A DNA stretch of 64,000 nt from Diphasiastrum complanatum (lineage: Eukaryota; Streptophyta; Lycopodiopsida; Lycopodiales; Lycopodiaceae): the NCBI GenBank assembly GCA_029204225.1, contig CM055100.1, positions 27,976,649 through 28,040,648 on the forward strand. The letters run 5' to 3'. The number at the start of each line of letters is the position of its first letter. Positions within the stretch are counted from its first letter, which is position 1. A program made the translations under genes and the position numbers. Under the pieces are notes generated by a model, which was not told the origin of the DNA, did no database searches, and saw only the letters and a list, made by a program, of their open reading frames with translations. Shown in pieces: positions 51,171 through 63,231 of the stretch.

Positions 51171-52719
51171 AAATAATGCTTTTATTCAAAATTTGGTTCT
51201 TGAATGAGTCGAAGTACCTTTTCTATTTTTTAATTGAAAATTTTCAACCTATCAAATCTGTAATGTGTCCACAAAAATATGATGCAATACCTTAAAAGTA
51301 AATATTGTTCATGACATTGATGATTTGATACCTGAATTGCCACATAGACTACACAGTTTGGTACTTGCATTATCATATAGAATATATAATTTTTGTTACA
51401 TGAGAAAGTTAAATGGTTGTAATTGATTCACATGATACACTGGCTCATGCTGTGGTGTCCAAGACTTTTGTGGTATTGGAAAATAAAAAGCTAATTTCAA
51501 TATGTTACAAAAAAGAAAAAAAAGAAAGTGGACACGATACCACAGAAAGAAGATGTGTTAGATATTGTCATGACACCTATCAAAAGACATTGAGAGGATT
51601 ATTAGTAGTGCAGAGTGGAGACACCTAGTGTCACTTCCAAAGTTGTCTCACATTGAGGTCCTCACAAGGGTCCTAACAAGCGACGTGTTTGTTTACATTG
51701 AAAATTTTGCATCTAGCTAATATTTTCTTGTAGTTGGAGACAGAATGGAGTTGATATTACATGGCATGCCTACATAATTGGTGAACCATGGGTAGAGCGA
51801 AATTTATTCGCAGATTGTCAAAACTTTTTTTTTTCTTAAAGTGTTGTAGAGCTAGTTGTTCTTAAAGAAGAACAATAACATTTATAAAACACTCTTAAAT
51901 AATGGATTAATATTTTCCAATAGTAGAAAATATGAGGCCTTCTAATTCCGAAATTTTAAATAAGCCTTCAAAATTAACAACATTAAAACCATTCTTTTAT
52001 GTCATAGCTAAAACTAGAGACCAAGTTAGGACATATTATAGGTCAATTGCCATAAAAGCATATTTCACTAAACCATTAGTTTGATTAGCTACCCACAATG
52101 ACAAACCAAAAAAACACCTCATTAGAGATTACCTCAAATATCCTATGATTTTGCAAGCTTGCTAGTTGTTGAAAAGCATTGCCTATTACATCCTGCAACT
52201 CAACATACTTATCAATCAAAATCCTCTAGCTAAATTTTGAGATTGATTATGTATAGCTAGAATGCTTACAAAACCAACACATTAAACAAAATGATCTTAA
52301 CTAGCTAGATCTACTTATTGTAGTTAGAATGTATTGATATTCCAAAAGATCTTAGAATTAATCATGTGCCCATGCCTTAGCCCTCTCCGATACTTGAAAT
52401 AAAAAGTTTTTTTTTTTGTGGAAATATACGGTAAGCATGAAATGGTCCAATTCAAAGTACACATGACACAATGGTTAATAGTAGTCTACTTGGCATTATG
52501 AAGTTTCTCATGAAATCGCAATGTTGCAGTTGCTTCTTGTATAAGTTTTTCATGGTGCACATGATTGATAAACGAATGCGCTTTCGCTTATTAATGAATG
52601 TAGCAACGACAAGCTGATTCGAAGGTATAGCAATACTTAGGTTGTTTGTTGACAAAGCCCATAATGTCAAAGAAGAACAATATTTCACGAACTCTAATGT
52701 GTCATGTATTGCATGTATT
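51171..52719. other. Spacer, no gene recognised
   Basis: A+T-rich, no supported coding or RNA gene. Confidence 0.45.
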
Positions 52720-53811
52720 TAGTCCATGTGCTTGAAAATTGCAATGCTAAATATAACCATGGAGCTAAATTGTATTAGATTTAGTCAATAAAATAATCAA
52801 TAAGCTAATTTAAACAACCACGTTATATTTGTAAATAGCGGGATAAATTAATGATTGTGAGGCCCAATTAGCTAAATAAGGCCCCAAACTTGTACTAGAA
52901 GCACAAAGAACCATTATAAACCTTGGATTTCAATGCAATCAAAAGCAAAAATGATCAGTTCAACAAGCTTGACACTAGGAAATTATCTATTATTTGAAAA
53001 AATATTTAAGATAAAATTATTTTGTTCTAATTTGCTATTTCTTTATTCCCTTTTATTGATTTTCAACTCCTATATCTTCGCAGTTTGAGCTCAAATTTCA
53101 TCGTTATAAAAAAAATTCATCAGCTCAACAAAATTGATATTGTAAAGGTCTCATTTATTCCAAACATTGACCTCTACAAAAGTTCTTATTATTTGCACTT
53201 ACTGAAAACACACACACATTGTCATCATTCTTATTGACATTGAACCCGGAGAAATTTGATTTTCATATCATTTCAAAATCATCTCAGGCTTACAATTCAC
53301 AGATTTCAAATCCATTTTTTTATAATTATTTCGAATGGATTGACATTATGAATCTAAAGATGACAATCAGTCATATTATTATAATAGTTTTGAAAATGAC
53401 ATGGAAGATTATTGGGATAAGGTGAGGATTACACTAAAGATAGTGACCAAGTCCTTCACTAATGAAACTCATACTAGAACACAAAGGACCACATAAATAG
53501 TTGAGGTTGTGCTAAATTTGGAGGCTATTCTATATTTGTCATTTTTGAACTCTAATTGTTCTTGAAGCTTCTTTTTGAGAGCTTTTTGATGTAATTGGTG
53601 GTTCATGTGACTAGAATCACATGAGATCTTTGGTCATGCTATCGATTCAAGCTTGAATGATGATTAATGATGAGGATTGATATCCTACTTTCTCAAATTT
53701 GGTGAGGATTTGCTAACTCTATCTAGTTTCTTGAGTTTTGCTTTGCTATGCAAATTTGATGTTTAAGAATGGAATAGATGTTTGAATACTCTGATTGGCA
53801 TATGACCTAAA
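52720..53811. repeat. Old repeat, copy without the two LTR-element insertions
   Basis: Aligns with 24,135-24,345, 26,144-26,448 and 30,958-31,000 in order. At the positions where those elements sit it has a single TTGAG (53,501-53,505) and a single GAATG (53,767-53,771). About 570 bases (52,922-53,490) are extra relative to the other copy. No coding domain. Confidence 0.75.
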
Positions 53812-54065
53812 TATTTACATCATTAAGCCCAAAGTATGTAGATAATGAAGATTCCCTGTGTTGTGAAGGATCAAACCATTGCAATTGTTTGTCAATTGCA
53901 TGCTATAGTTTCTATACGTCTTGCAATAGTATTGTTGCACAGGTAGATTGTCAATGAGTTTGGATACTAAACATTGATGTCAAAAATTAACTGGTATTAG
54001 GTAATCACTCAAAGGAGTGAGTGGCCAAAACCTTTTTATAAATAATTACAATAGACACTTGAATG

Positions 54066-54186
54066 TATGGTGGAAGGCCTTAATCGAGGGCCTTCCTTGG
54101 ATGGAGGGCCCTTGCTGAGGGCGGGAGCCCGAGGGCAGGTCCCCGACCTGCAAGGAAGGCATGAGGTCCTCGGGCCTTCCACCACG
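54066..54186. repeat. G+C-rich hairpin element
   Basis: TGGTGGAAGGCC near 54,068 is exactly inverted as GGCCTTCCACCA near 54,173, with further inner pairing (GAGGGCCTTCCTTGG, CAGGTCCCCGACCTG). The block is much richer in G+C than its flanks. Confidence 0.7.
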
Positions 54187-54826
54187 TAATGCCATGTGAG
54201 AAGGTAGAGAGAGAACGTGCATTCCGTAAAGAGAGGAGAGAGAACTCACATTCCGTAAAAAAAGATTACACATTCTAGGGAGAGAATGATACATTTTGTA
54301 GGAGAGAGAAAAGTGAATGGACATTCTGGAGGTGGTCCAAAAATACAAAGGAAATTTGAGCACGTGGCAATACGGTATAGTGTAGTGGAGTTTCTCGGAT
54401 CCTTTCTTCTTTGAGAACTATTTTTTAGTGTGATGATGTTTTCAAATGCTTCTAGAAAAGAGAAAGCTTGTATGCTAGTTGGGACTCGGGAGTGATGGCT
54501 CTGGCTTCAGCTCCTTCTAGACATTGTACTTTTTCGTTAGAATATGGCTCTGGATTTAATTTCTTCCACACATTCTGGTGTTCTGACGTCGATGATGTAA
54601 TTAGTTAGTGAATTATTAGATATGCACTGTGTGCTGCTTCAATCAATTGTGAATAACAATTGAAACGAAGCATGGGTTGTCCAACATCCCCAAGGTATAG
54701 ATTCATGTGTGAAAAAAAGAAACTAAAATACCCCAAAACAGTAAGGCTCATAGTTTCGAAAAAATATCTAAGCATATTACTGTCAATCAAGCTGCTTAAT
54801 GCGTAAGTGAGGAACATATATCTTAC

Positions 54827-54958
54827 TGTGTCATTGGCCGTGAAGGAGCTGACTTTTCTGAAAGATTTTGTAGCCAAAAATTCTGGGCTTTTCGAGGCAG
54901 CTGAGCTCAAGACCTTTGAATTCTTTGCTGTTGAAAACCACTTTTCTCTTTTCCCCAT
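54827..54958 (-). CDS. IQD: Probable IQD exon 1
   Basis: The ATG at 54,958 opens MGKREKWFSTAKNSK, the signature IQD start (MGKKGxWFSxxKKx), followed by Ser/Lys-rich sequence to ...SSFTANDT. A canonical donor ACA|GTAAGA lies at the end, phase 0. The only IQD exons on the same strand are at 39.5-41.4 kb and lack exactly this N-terminus; exon 2 can be entered in phase 0 at 41,392. Joined, the product is about 499 residues, a normal IQD length. The WF..K segment is a short motif conserved in the family. The alternative is an orphan exon of a second, otherwise lost, IQD copy. Confidence 0.65.
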
Positions 54959-55722
54959 GTTGATTGTCCGAGGCTTTTGAGCTCATAAAGACCGATCACT
55001 ATCTGGATGGACAACTGCCAAGAAGCAATGAAACCAAGTTGAGTAATGCCGGAAGGCTCTAACAATTGTAAAGAACTCCACCCATGCTACCATCAGGAAG
55101 CAGAAAGAACTCAGATAGCTAGAAGTAGATGCAAATATAGGGCAATCAAGATTGAACTTTCTAATGAGATAAAAGTTAGACTACGTGAGAAATAAAATTA
55201 GCTCCTTTATATCAGTTTAATAAAAATGCAAAACTTCTTCATGCATCAAAGTTTCCAAGGCGTGCTTTTACTTTTGGCAAAGAGGAAACTGATACAATTA
55301 TTTGATAAGCCTTACGTTGACATTTGTCTTGTTGAACACTGAAACAAGATCTATCACCAGACCAATGTTTACCGCTAATCAATATTGATGCTAGAAATAA
55401 GCTCCTACCTGAAATTAGGAATGGGTACGGAGTCTGCAGTGCAATGGATCAGGTGGCTCGACTTGAAATCTGACATCTTTGATATGACTTGAGTCACCTA
55501 ATCTAGGCTTGACATACTGGGTCGGTTGTTCAACACAAATTGCCAGTAAGATTCCTATTTGCTTTCAGTGCGAGCAGCAAAGCAGATGTTAACATCATAA
55601 ACTATCCAGTGATAAAAACGACACCTAGTTCGGGTGAAAGAGAATATTACGGCATAAATCAGAGATGCTAATCAGATCTCCAGATAGCTCAAAAGAGGAG
55701 GCTCGCGAAACGGAAACGTTGA
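54959..55722 (-). promoter_or_regulatory. Probable IQD promoter / 5' region
   Basis: Sequence immediately upstream of the IQD start. No clear TATA box or motif is assigned, and no coding frame is supported. Confidence 0.3.
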
Positions 55723-55935
55723 TCAAGACAAGATATGTGAGATGAAAGAAAAGCAAAAAAGTCTAAAAATGCTTGGGGTGTGTGCTAATCTTGATAGACA
55801 AGCAATAAGTTGCAGATCATGCAGTATGCTTCTGACACTTTCATCTGGACTTTGCCACATGTCTAATTTCCATTTTCCATGCTTGGCATCAGCCAGTGAC
55901 ACTAGATTCTTGCTCCATCCATCCTCCACTTCCAT
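55723..55935 (-). CDS. Small hypothetical ORF (70 residues)
   Basis: MEVEDGWSKNLVSLADAKHG leads a clean frame whose first 45 residues are coding-like in composition (acidic/aromatic), ending in a hydrophobic tail. It starts just downstream (minus strand) of a GA/CA microsatellite, as 5' UTR repeats often do. No family recognised. It could be a first exon of an unrelated gene, or chance. Confidence 0.25.
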   Translation of the reverse strand: MEVEDGWSKNLVSLADAKHGKWKLDMWQSPDESVRSILHDLQLIACLSRLAHTPSIFRLFCFSFISHILS

Positions 55936-55952
55936 GAAATATGAAATGTGAA

Positions 55953-56009
<57 letters not shown>
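55953..56009. repeat. Compound (GT)n(GA)n microsatellite
   Basis: GT run to about 55,973, then GA to 56,009; a shorter copy (GTGTGTGAGAGAG) follows at 56,028-56,048. Confidence 0.97.
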
Positions 56010-56012
<3 letters not shown>

Positions 56013-56265
56013 TAATTTATCTAGAATGTGTGTGTGAGAGAGAGAGAGATGGTGTGGCCACACGAAGAAGCTATCTCATGGGTGTGCATCCATGAGCTAG
56101 TGTATGGAACTAGCTTTTGCCCACATGGAGCAAATTTGTGTGGCACTCCAACAATTTGTGGCTATGGTAGCACAGTCGGGATGTGTTTTTTTGCATAGCC
56201 ACTGAGTGAGGCAACCAATTCCAGATGCACATCCATGAACTAGGCTAAAAAAAGCCTTGTCTTAT

Positions 56266-56269
<4 letters not shown>

Positions 56270-56314
<45 letters not shown>
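56270..56314. repeat. (GA)n microsatellite
   Basis: Uninterrupted GA run. It lies at the far side of a segment whose two sides share inverted ATCCATGAGCTAG/CATGGATG-like words and CTCATGGGTG/CTTATGGGTG. Confidence 0.97.
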
Positions 56315-56316
<2 letters not shown>

Positions 56317-57625
56317 GAATGATAAAGAATCATTGACTACAACTTTTCATAAGCATACTTTGTAGCAGTTGGAATCATTTTGTTCCTTGAGGAATGGATT
56401 TTGTAGTGACCTTTACCTCACCTAAATATCTATTATAATGTAATGACCACCTCGCCTAGATTTATGGGGAGGCAAATAGAATGAACATCCTTGTACCTCC
56501 ACAAGATAAAATGAACTCCGTTAAACCTCAAGGAAAAGGCCAAAATAGAAAATCTTAAAGAGTGGTCTGACACCTCTTTGAGGTTAAAAAGGTCTTTGGG
56601 CCAAACTTTTTGGGGGCCTTATCTCAATCGTAAACTTCTTCATTTTAAGAGAAGAGAATATACTTAAGAGCTTTTGTTTTTATGGATAACATGATCAATA
56701 TTATGCCATCAAGTAGGCAATGTTATACAATGATTTTGATGGCTAATGGGCTTGCCCACCCAAGTTCGAATCCCCATATCTAATGCATGAACAAGGATGA
56801 TGTTGAAGCAATGAAGTACACCCTTTGGGATTGTGTTTTTGTTGAAGTTTATGATCCTTTTGAAGTTGTGAAGATGTTGAATCTTCTCAAGGCCATGAAG
56901 ACGTTTTACCATCGCTTGCTCTTCATGGACATGAAGATTATTGTTGGAGTCGTCTAGAGGTCATGAAGACATGTTGTTGCCTACCTAGCTTCCTTTCCAA
57001 TGTATTGTGCCTTGCGCTCCTCATTGTAAATGTTGCGTATATAATCCATCTAGCTTATGATATGTCCTTGTCATAGGGGCCACTCATGTCCTAGTTAGTC
57101 AAAAGCTCAAGAAAGAAGGTCAACTTGTTCTCTATTTTCATAATGCGACACATCTTTTATGGGCCGCCTTTAAAAAAAAAACCTAAGTACATTAAAATCC
57201 ATACTGCTAAAACAAAATCAATCAAGTGTGATTTGAAAGGAATTTATTTATGGAGTTCAAAATTTGCAAGAAACACTAACAAAATGCCAAGCAAATCTTT
57301 ATATTTGATAAAATGAAGTCAAAAGGAAAAGTTTGGTACAAAGTAGATAAATATGAAAAAGATATGTGTTTGGGTAAGAAGGCAATCCATTAATCTCACT
57401 AGCATTCTTTCTTTTGATGAAAGTAATTTGACTAGATTCAAATAGCATAATTAGGTACAAGCTTTATATGTAGTAGTTGAGTTGGATAACTTTTCACACA
57501 CAAGCCCATGTTTGAATCCGACTAATGCACAAGTGTATGTTTGGTGCCTTGTGCTCCTTGGCTTGACCATACTTGGTGATGTAAGTGTCTATATTATACA
57601 AATGATAGTTGAATTAGCTACTATT
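56315..57625. other. Spacer with possible SINE-like remnants
   Basis: Around 56,737-56,775, TGGCTAATGGG followed by AGTTCGAATCC resembles the A and B boxes of a tRNA-derived promoter. GTTTGAATCC near 57,511 is another B-box-like word. The spacing is too short for a real tRNA and no cloverleaf forms, so at best these are decayed SINEs. No protein gene. Confidence 0.2.
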
Positions 57626-57655
57626 CCCCCCCCCCCCCAAAAAAAAAAAAAAAAA
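57626..57655. repeat. poly(C)-poly(A) tract
   Basis: A run of C directly followed by a run of A, then A-rich purine sequence to about 57,677. Confidence 0.9.
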
Positions 57656-58034
57656 GAAAAAAGAAAAAAAAAGAAGCAATGTTAAGCATAAGAATTAAGA
57701 AAGTTCTACAATATGCTAGGGTTGAAAATTTATGTACGAGTCATTCTAGTGTATGTGTATATAGTACATATACTAAGTTTTTGTACTCTATTTTACCTTT
57801 TACCAAATATTTTAATACATAAATTAGCCCACATTAACATAGATAAGAACATCAACTCAATCCTCCAATGTTCTCTTTTTTAGGGTGGAATTACTACTTA
57901 TGCATTTTCTCTCACAAAACTTTCTAATGCTAGGAAAAAATATAAACATTCATGGAATAAAAAGAACTAATAGAGCAGTGCCAACTGGGTTTCAATCTTG
58001 TGGCTAGGTTCGATTGGGTGAAGACCAGACTCCC

Positions 58035-58038
<4 letters not shown>

Positions 58039-58098
<60 letters not shown>
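58039..58098. repeat. (GA)n microsatellite
   Basis: Uninterrupted GA run of 60 bases. Confidence 0.97.
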
Positions 58099-58101
<3 letters not shown>

Positions 58102-58547
58102 TTAGCAATGTTATACAAAATGCCTTTCCCACATTCTCATTGGGCCACATAGCCCTAACAGGAGTGGAAACTAGTAGCTGCCAGTTGGCAACCGACTGGG
58201 TCGGTTGAAACGTGCAATTGCATTCAATGCGATGTGAAAGGAGGGAGGCGCATAAATGTCTCTAGAAATCTCCGAAAATCGTTGCCATAGTCACTTGCAC
58301 CTTCTTGACTGCCATCGTCGCTTGCACACCATCTGTCTGGAAATTTGCGGAAAAGGTCTTTGCCAGTGCAACCTTGGCATTTGCAAGTTGCAATGCATGT
58401 CAAAGGCCCATTTACACATCAAAGAATGGTAAAGTATTTCATAGCTTGTTAGGTGAAGCGTTTAAAAAAAAATGCCCTTCAAATGTGAAAGTCATTAAAT
58501 TTTGATTACAAGTCATGTGAATGGCAAAATAAAAAATTGCCGTCAAT

Positions 58548-58673
58548 AATGAAAGGTAATTTTTTTTTGAATGGTTAACATGTGATTGTCATGTTAGGAA
58601 TTTGAAGGATAATGAAAGGTAATTTTTTTTAAATGGTTAACATGTGAATGTCATGTAAGGAATTTGAAGGGTA
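58548..58673. repeat. Tandem duplication, unit 63 bp
   Basis: Two copies of AATGAAAGGTAATTTTTTTT...GGAATTTGAAGG with few changes. Confidence 0.9.
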
Positions 58674-58984
58674 AAGAATACAAAGTGAACTTAGACAAAC
58701 ATTTACACGACTTAAAACTTTTTAAAAACCAAGATTTTTTAATCATGATTCATAATGATTTAAAAATATGTGAATTTCACCTAACTTGTGAAATATTGCA
58801 ATTCGCCACTATCCATTTGGCAGTCCGTATTAACTGCATTTCAAGGTGCCCACCTTGTAATTAATGAATGCTTATTAGCCTTAAATCTTCATAAATATTT
58901 GTGAAAACTATTAACGTTAAACGGACATCCTGTCCAGTGACACTTCCACTACAAAAATGCATTATGCCCACGCTGCCCACGCAC

Positions 58985-58987
<3 letters not shown>

Positions 58988-59018
<31 letters not shown>
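58988..59018. repeat. (CT)n microsatellite
   Basis: Short uninterrupted CT run. Confidence 0.95.
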
Positions 59019-59022
<4 letters not shown>

Positions 59023-59370
59023 GTTTGGGATCGCGAATCTGTGATTGGTTTCTGGATTATAATTTCTGCTTTCTGGATTATAATTTTTGCTTGCTGGAGG
59101 CTGGAGCTCCTGAAGGCTGATTGTCTGAGCAGTGCACTGTGCGGCCCATGAATGAAGATGCCATATCTAGTTCAGGCAATACATTTTATTCCATACATTG
59201 GGCTCTCTCTCTTTCTTGCTTGATTGGAATTTGGAGGCCACTGAGAGCGATTTTGATGCTGATTGGAGGGCTGAGGCTGCTGAAATTTTGATCACACAGG
59301 CAGGTCTATCTCTCTCTCAAAAATTAGAATAACAATTTAACTACTCTCTATATCACAATGCCAGCTTCAC

Positions 59371-59385
59371 CTCTCTCTCTCTCTC

Positions 59386-59422
<37 letters not shown>

Positions 59423-59505
59423 GGCGCGCGCGCGCACACACACACACAAGGATAGCTTGCGCTGTCATTGTGTGTGTGTGTGGCTCACACACACACAAAG
59501 CTGTC

Positions 59506-59552
<47 letters not shown>
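59371..59552. repeat. Compound palindromic microsatellite (CT)n...(GA)n
   Basis: Order: (CT)n 59,371-59,422 with one interruption, (GC)n, (AC)n, a short unique part, (TG)n, (AC)n, then (GA)n 59,509-59,552. The arms are mutually complementary, so the whole can fold back. Confidence 0.95.
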
Positions 59553-59555
<3 letters not shown>

Positions 59556-60060
59556 AGCTATTCTTTTTGCAGTATGCATTACAACAATTATAGCAATTTT
59601 ATGCATAATATCAATTACAACAATTACAACATTTTGTGCATTACAACAATTTGTGTTTTTTTTTATTAGTGTTGTTTATCTAATTTTTTTGTCATATGTA
59701 TATTACTTTCTTTAATACGCATTTTTCATAATTTTGTTATTTGTAAATGCAGGTAGCTCAAAAGTTTTGTGATTCAAAGTAGTAACCATGTCTTGTAGTG
59801 ATGATGCCTCAATTGACTGAAATCAAATAAATGTTCCAAGTTCTTCTGGTAAACAAATAAATACACTAAAAAGACCAAGATTAGGACCATCATTAGGACA
59901 TCCTAAAAAAGATCATAGGCAAAAGAGCATTTTTAAGTATTTTGCATCAAATCATAATGAGGAGTTATGACTCTAAATTTGAATGTTCAACCAATCTAAG
60001 AAGAATAAAATGAATCTAATGATGATGAGGACAAAGTAGTAGAGGAGAGTACCAAAAATG
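59553..60060. other. Spacer, possible decayed coding
   Basis: Near 59,790-59,975 a plus frame gives a short Lys/Ser-rich protein-like text ending KSIFKYFASNHNEEL with an internal stop. Not enough to name a family. Confidence 0.25.
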
Positions 60061-60554
60061 GAAAAGATAGCACATGGTGTGCTATCTTTTTCATGCCACT
60101 ACTTGAATGTTTATTAGTAAGAAGTGGTTTGGCACATAGTCAAAAATTTTGACTGAATCGCTTGGCAAGAAAAATTTGACTGAATCATTTTGGTACGCCG
60201 ACATGCTACAAAAAAGAATATTTTTTGACCGAATCACTTGGCACACCGGCGTGCTACAAAAAGAATTTTTTTTTTGATTGAATCACTTGGCACGTCGGCA
60301 TGCCAAGTGATTCAGTAAAGTAAAGTAAAATAAAACATTTTTTTTGAATCACTTGGCACGCCAACGTACCAAGTGATCCAATCAATTTTTTTTTTGTTTT
60401 GTAACACAAGGCCAAAAATGGTTTTCAACTTCAATTTTTTATTTTATTTTGGGATTTCATTATGGGATTTTTAACTATGTGCCAAACCACAATCCTTATT
60501 AATAAACATTCAAGTAGTGACATAAAATAGATAGTACACCATGTGCTATCTTTT
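60061..60554. mobile_element. Foldback/MITE element with long inverted ends
   Basis: AAAAGATAGCACATGGTG...CACTACTTGAATGTTTATTA (60,061-60,138) is the near-exact inverse of 60,470-60,554, giving arms of about 80 bases. Inside, the word GAATCACTTGGCACGxCGGC recurs several times in both orientations. No coding capacity. No convincing target duplication, so the superfamily is unassigned. Confidence 0.8.
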
Positions 60555-60679
60555 TATTGACTCATAGCAAGAAAGAAACTCGTAAACTCGCAAATTAATT
60601 ACTTGCAAAATGCCAAGGCCCATTGATTTGTAATCTAGCTTCTAGTTCTTGTTTGGATTTTAAGTAGGTGCTTTCTCCA

Positions 60680-61150
60680 TCACAATAACACAAGAAACAA
60701 ATATCCACGCACAATACAAAGGAGGTCGCGCGGCCCAAATTTTTTTTGCATGGATATATGCGTGGATACGGTCGCGTGGATTATCCACACGTGGATGCTC
60801 CACGCAAATATCATTTTCGGCAACAGCTGTCCATAATTCACTGGAGACCGTGAAATTCAAATTGCGTGGATTATTCACACTTCCACGCCAACTCCGACAA
60901 CCGGTAGTCGGGCTAACCTCCGATGACCAGACCCGAAAAGGAGAATTTGATATTGGCATGGATTATCCACGCGTGGATTATCCTGGCCATAGTAAGATGC
61001 AAAAAAAGTTAGGCTCAGCTTTCGCATGGATACTGCATGGCAAATTATCCAGCATGAATAATTCACGCAAACTTTTTTTATCCACGCAAAATCTAGAGAA
61101 TTGGGACCATGGATAGTGTTTTTTTTAATATCTACGCGGTATCCACGGCC
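60680..61150. repeat. Cluster of GTGGAT/ATCCAC palindromic words
   Basis: A dozen or more copies of GCGTGGAT, TGGATTATCC and ATCCACGC in both orientations, including the exact palindrome ATCCACGCGTGGAT near 60,966. The cluster ends near 61,145 (TATCCACGG). It may be a foldback element; the edges are not resolved. Confidence 0.6.
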
Positions 61151-63231
61151 CCAGCTCTCTAGAATGTGGTTCGCTCCTAAACTAGAGTGTCGACTTCTTT
61201 TTTATTTTTGTGAGAGAGAGAGAAAAAAAGAGAGAAAAGATGGTAGTGAGGATGAGATGGGGGTGAATGTGAGTGAGAATATTGATAGTTTTTTGATTGA
61301 TATTGATAGTGTTTTGTGTTTTTAGTCCATTGATGGATGTTAGTTGTATTTGTTTTGTGATCATAATCCTGTAATATAAGCTTTAAGATCTTTTTTGTTT
61401 GTGATGTAGGCTTGGATATGAAAAATGGAAAAAGAGCTTTCATTGCAAAGGATTGAAAGATCAAGTGCATGCAAAAGGAAAAACAAAGATTGCAAAACAA
61501 TGGAGATACAATAGTAAAGGTAAATTCAATTCACATTTATTTTGGTTCATTTGATATTGAGTTGATAGCTTAATGTGTTATCTATTGATGCATTGTATTG
61601 TGGTTTCCATTACTTTCCATTGTGCTTTCCATTGCTTTACATTGTGCATTCTAGCATGAAAATCATGTGCTAGAATAGATACATTGCATTGAATTCATCA
61701 ATAGATACATTTGCATTCAATAGATGTGCATTCAATAGACTATACATTGCATTGAATTCATCAATAAATATACATTTGCATTTAATAAATGTGCATTCAA
61801 TAGACTATACATTTGCATTCATGAATTAAAAATATATGAACGTGGCGGCTGGCATATATCCTTTTCTGCCAAAGATATCAAAGGAAATGAGATTGCCTAC
61901 CTTCTGGCACTGCGTCCACAACCTGGATGGCGACAACGCGCTTCCAAAAAAGATCTATCAGAGCTTACGTGACCAGTCCGAGGCAACTGCAGGTTGATTC
62001 ACATTTCTTCCCCCTTCCATGACGATACAAATGGGCAGAATGTGGAACCCCTTTAGACCAGATCACCATCGACACCTTCAATTGGCCAAGGATCTACTCA
62101 GGTGATGGATGAGATACAGACATAGATGCCAAAAGGGCTCTAGTCTAGTTTTCTAAACAGTACATGAAGTGCCCCGATCCAACAGTCCATGCAACAGTTG
62201 CATTCGCCCGGGACTTAGAAATTTTGCTGCAGGTTTCCACCAAATGAGACAAGTTTTTGCCACCTCTCTTTTTTGATCCCAACGTCCTAGCGTCAACAAA
62301 AATGGAAGACCAACTTCCAGTGGTCTGAGCGTATTATAGAGTGCAATGTTAGGCCATCCATGGCCCAGACTTGAATCGCCCAATCTTGGCTCACGAGTGT
62401 CCACCCAAAAAAAAAAGAAAAATCCTAGAAACACGTAAGCTTGTCTTGCACATTGCAACAAATTTCTTTTAGAATATTTTAAAATGCAACTAATGGTAAT
62501 ATTCTACATGCGACTAATGGTAATACTCTACATGCAGGGCCGTCAGAGCATGATTTTTTAGATGAGGATGATATTTCTCCCAATCTAGGGAGAAACACTA
62601 CATTGGGTAAAATAGTTATAGAGTCATGTTTTTTATCACTAGACTCATTGTCTGCTGAATCTAGTTGAGGGGTGGGGACTTGTGTGAAGTCTTATGTTGT
62701 GACTACGTTTCCTTGGAATGCCAAGTGAGGAAAGAAAAAAATAGATAGTATAGAGTTTAATAAAATAAAAAAAATTTCAAGAAATATTGTGTGGGACCGA
62801 GTTTGCACAATGGTCATGAAAATCGTGGCCAGTAAACACAATCTTTATTGATTTGCCCACTAAATTTCCACCCACTGATGGTGGATGGAATGCTCTTACA
62901 GAGGACCACATTTTATATTCATTGGGTTTGTCAGTAACACTTATGGATGATTTTGGATGTGTGGTGATGTTTGCGCGTTTGTGCTCTCTCGGACTGGTGG
63001 AGTGACACAGTAGATCAATGGGTTTGTTCGTGATCCGAAGATTCGTTGTCATGGATGACAGAGTATTTGATGAAGTGTCTATCATGGATGCGACATTGAA
63101 GATGAGTATGTTTGAACTGAACATTCATTAATATCTTATATAATGCTACTTGGTGCTTCAGTAATATCTTGTGTAATGGTACTTGGTGCTTTGACATGCT
63201 TTCAGGCCGATTAGAAAAAAATGAATAATTC
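61151..63231. other. Spacer with unassigned coding-like patches
   Basis: 61,620-61,830 holds repeated CATTGCATT/GCATTCAATAGA words. 61,838-62,460 is G+C-richer and looks once-coding (text such as FDPNVLASTKMEDQLPVV on the plus strand, with stops), family unknown. 62,500-63,230 shows nothing certain. Confidence 0.3.

Noticed and set aside
56737-56775. tRNA gene suspected from A-box/B-box-like words
   Set aside because: The boxes are too close and no acceptor or anticodon stem pairs; at most a SINE remnant.
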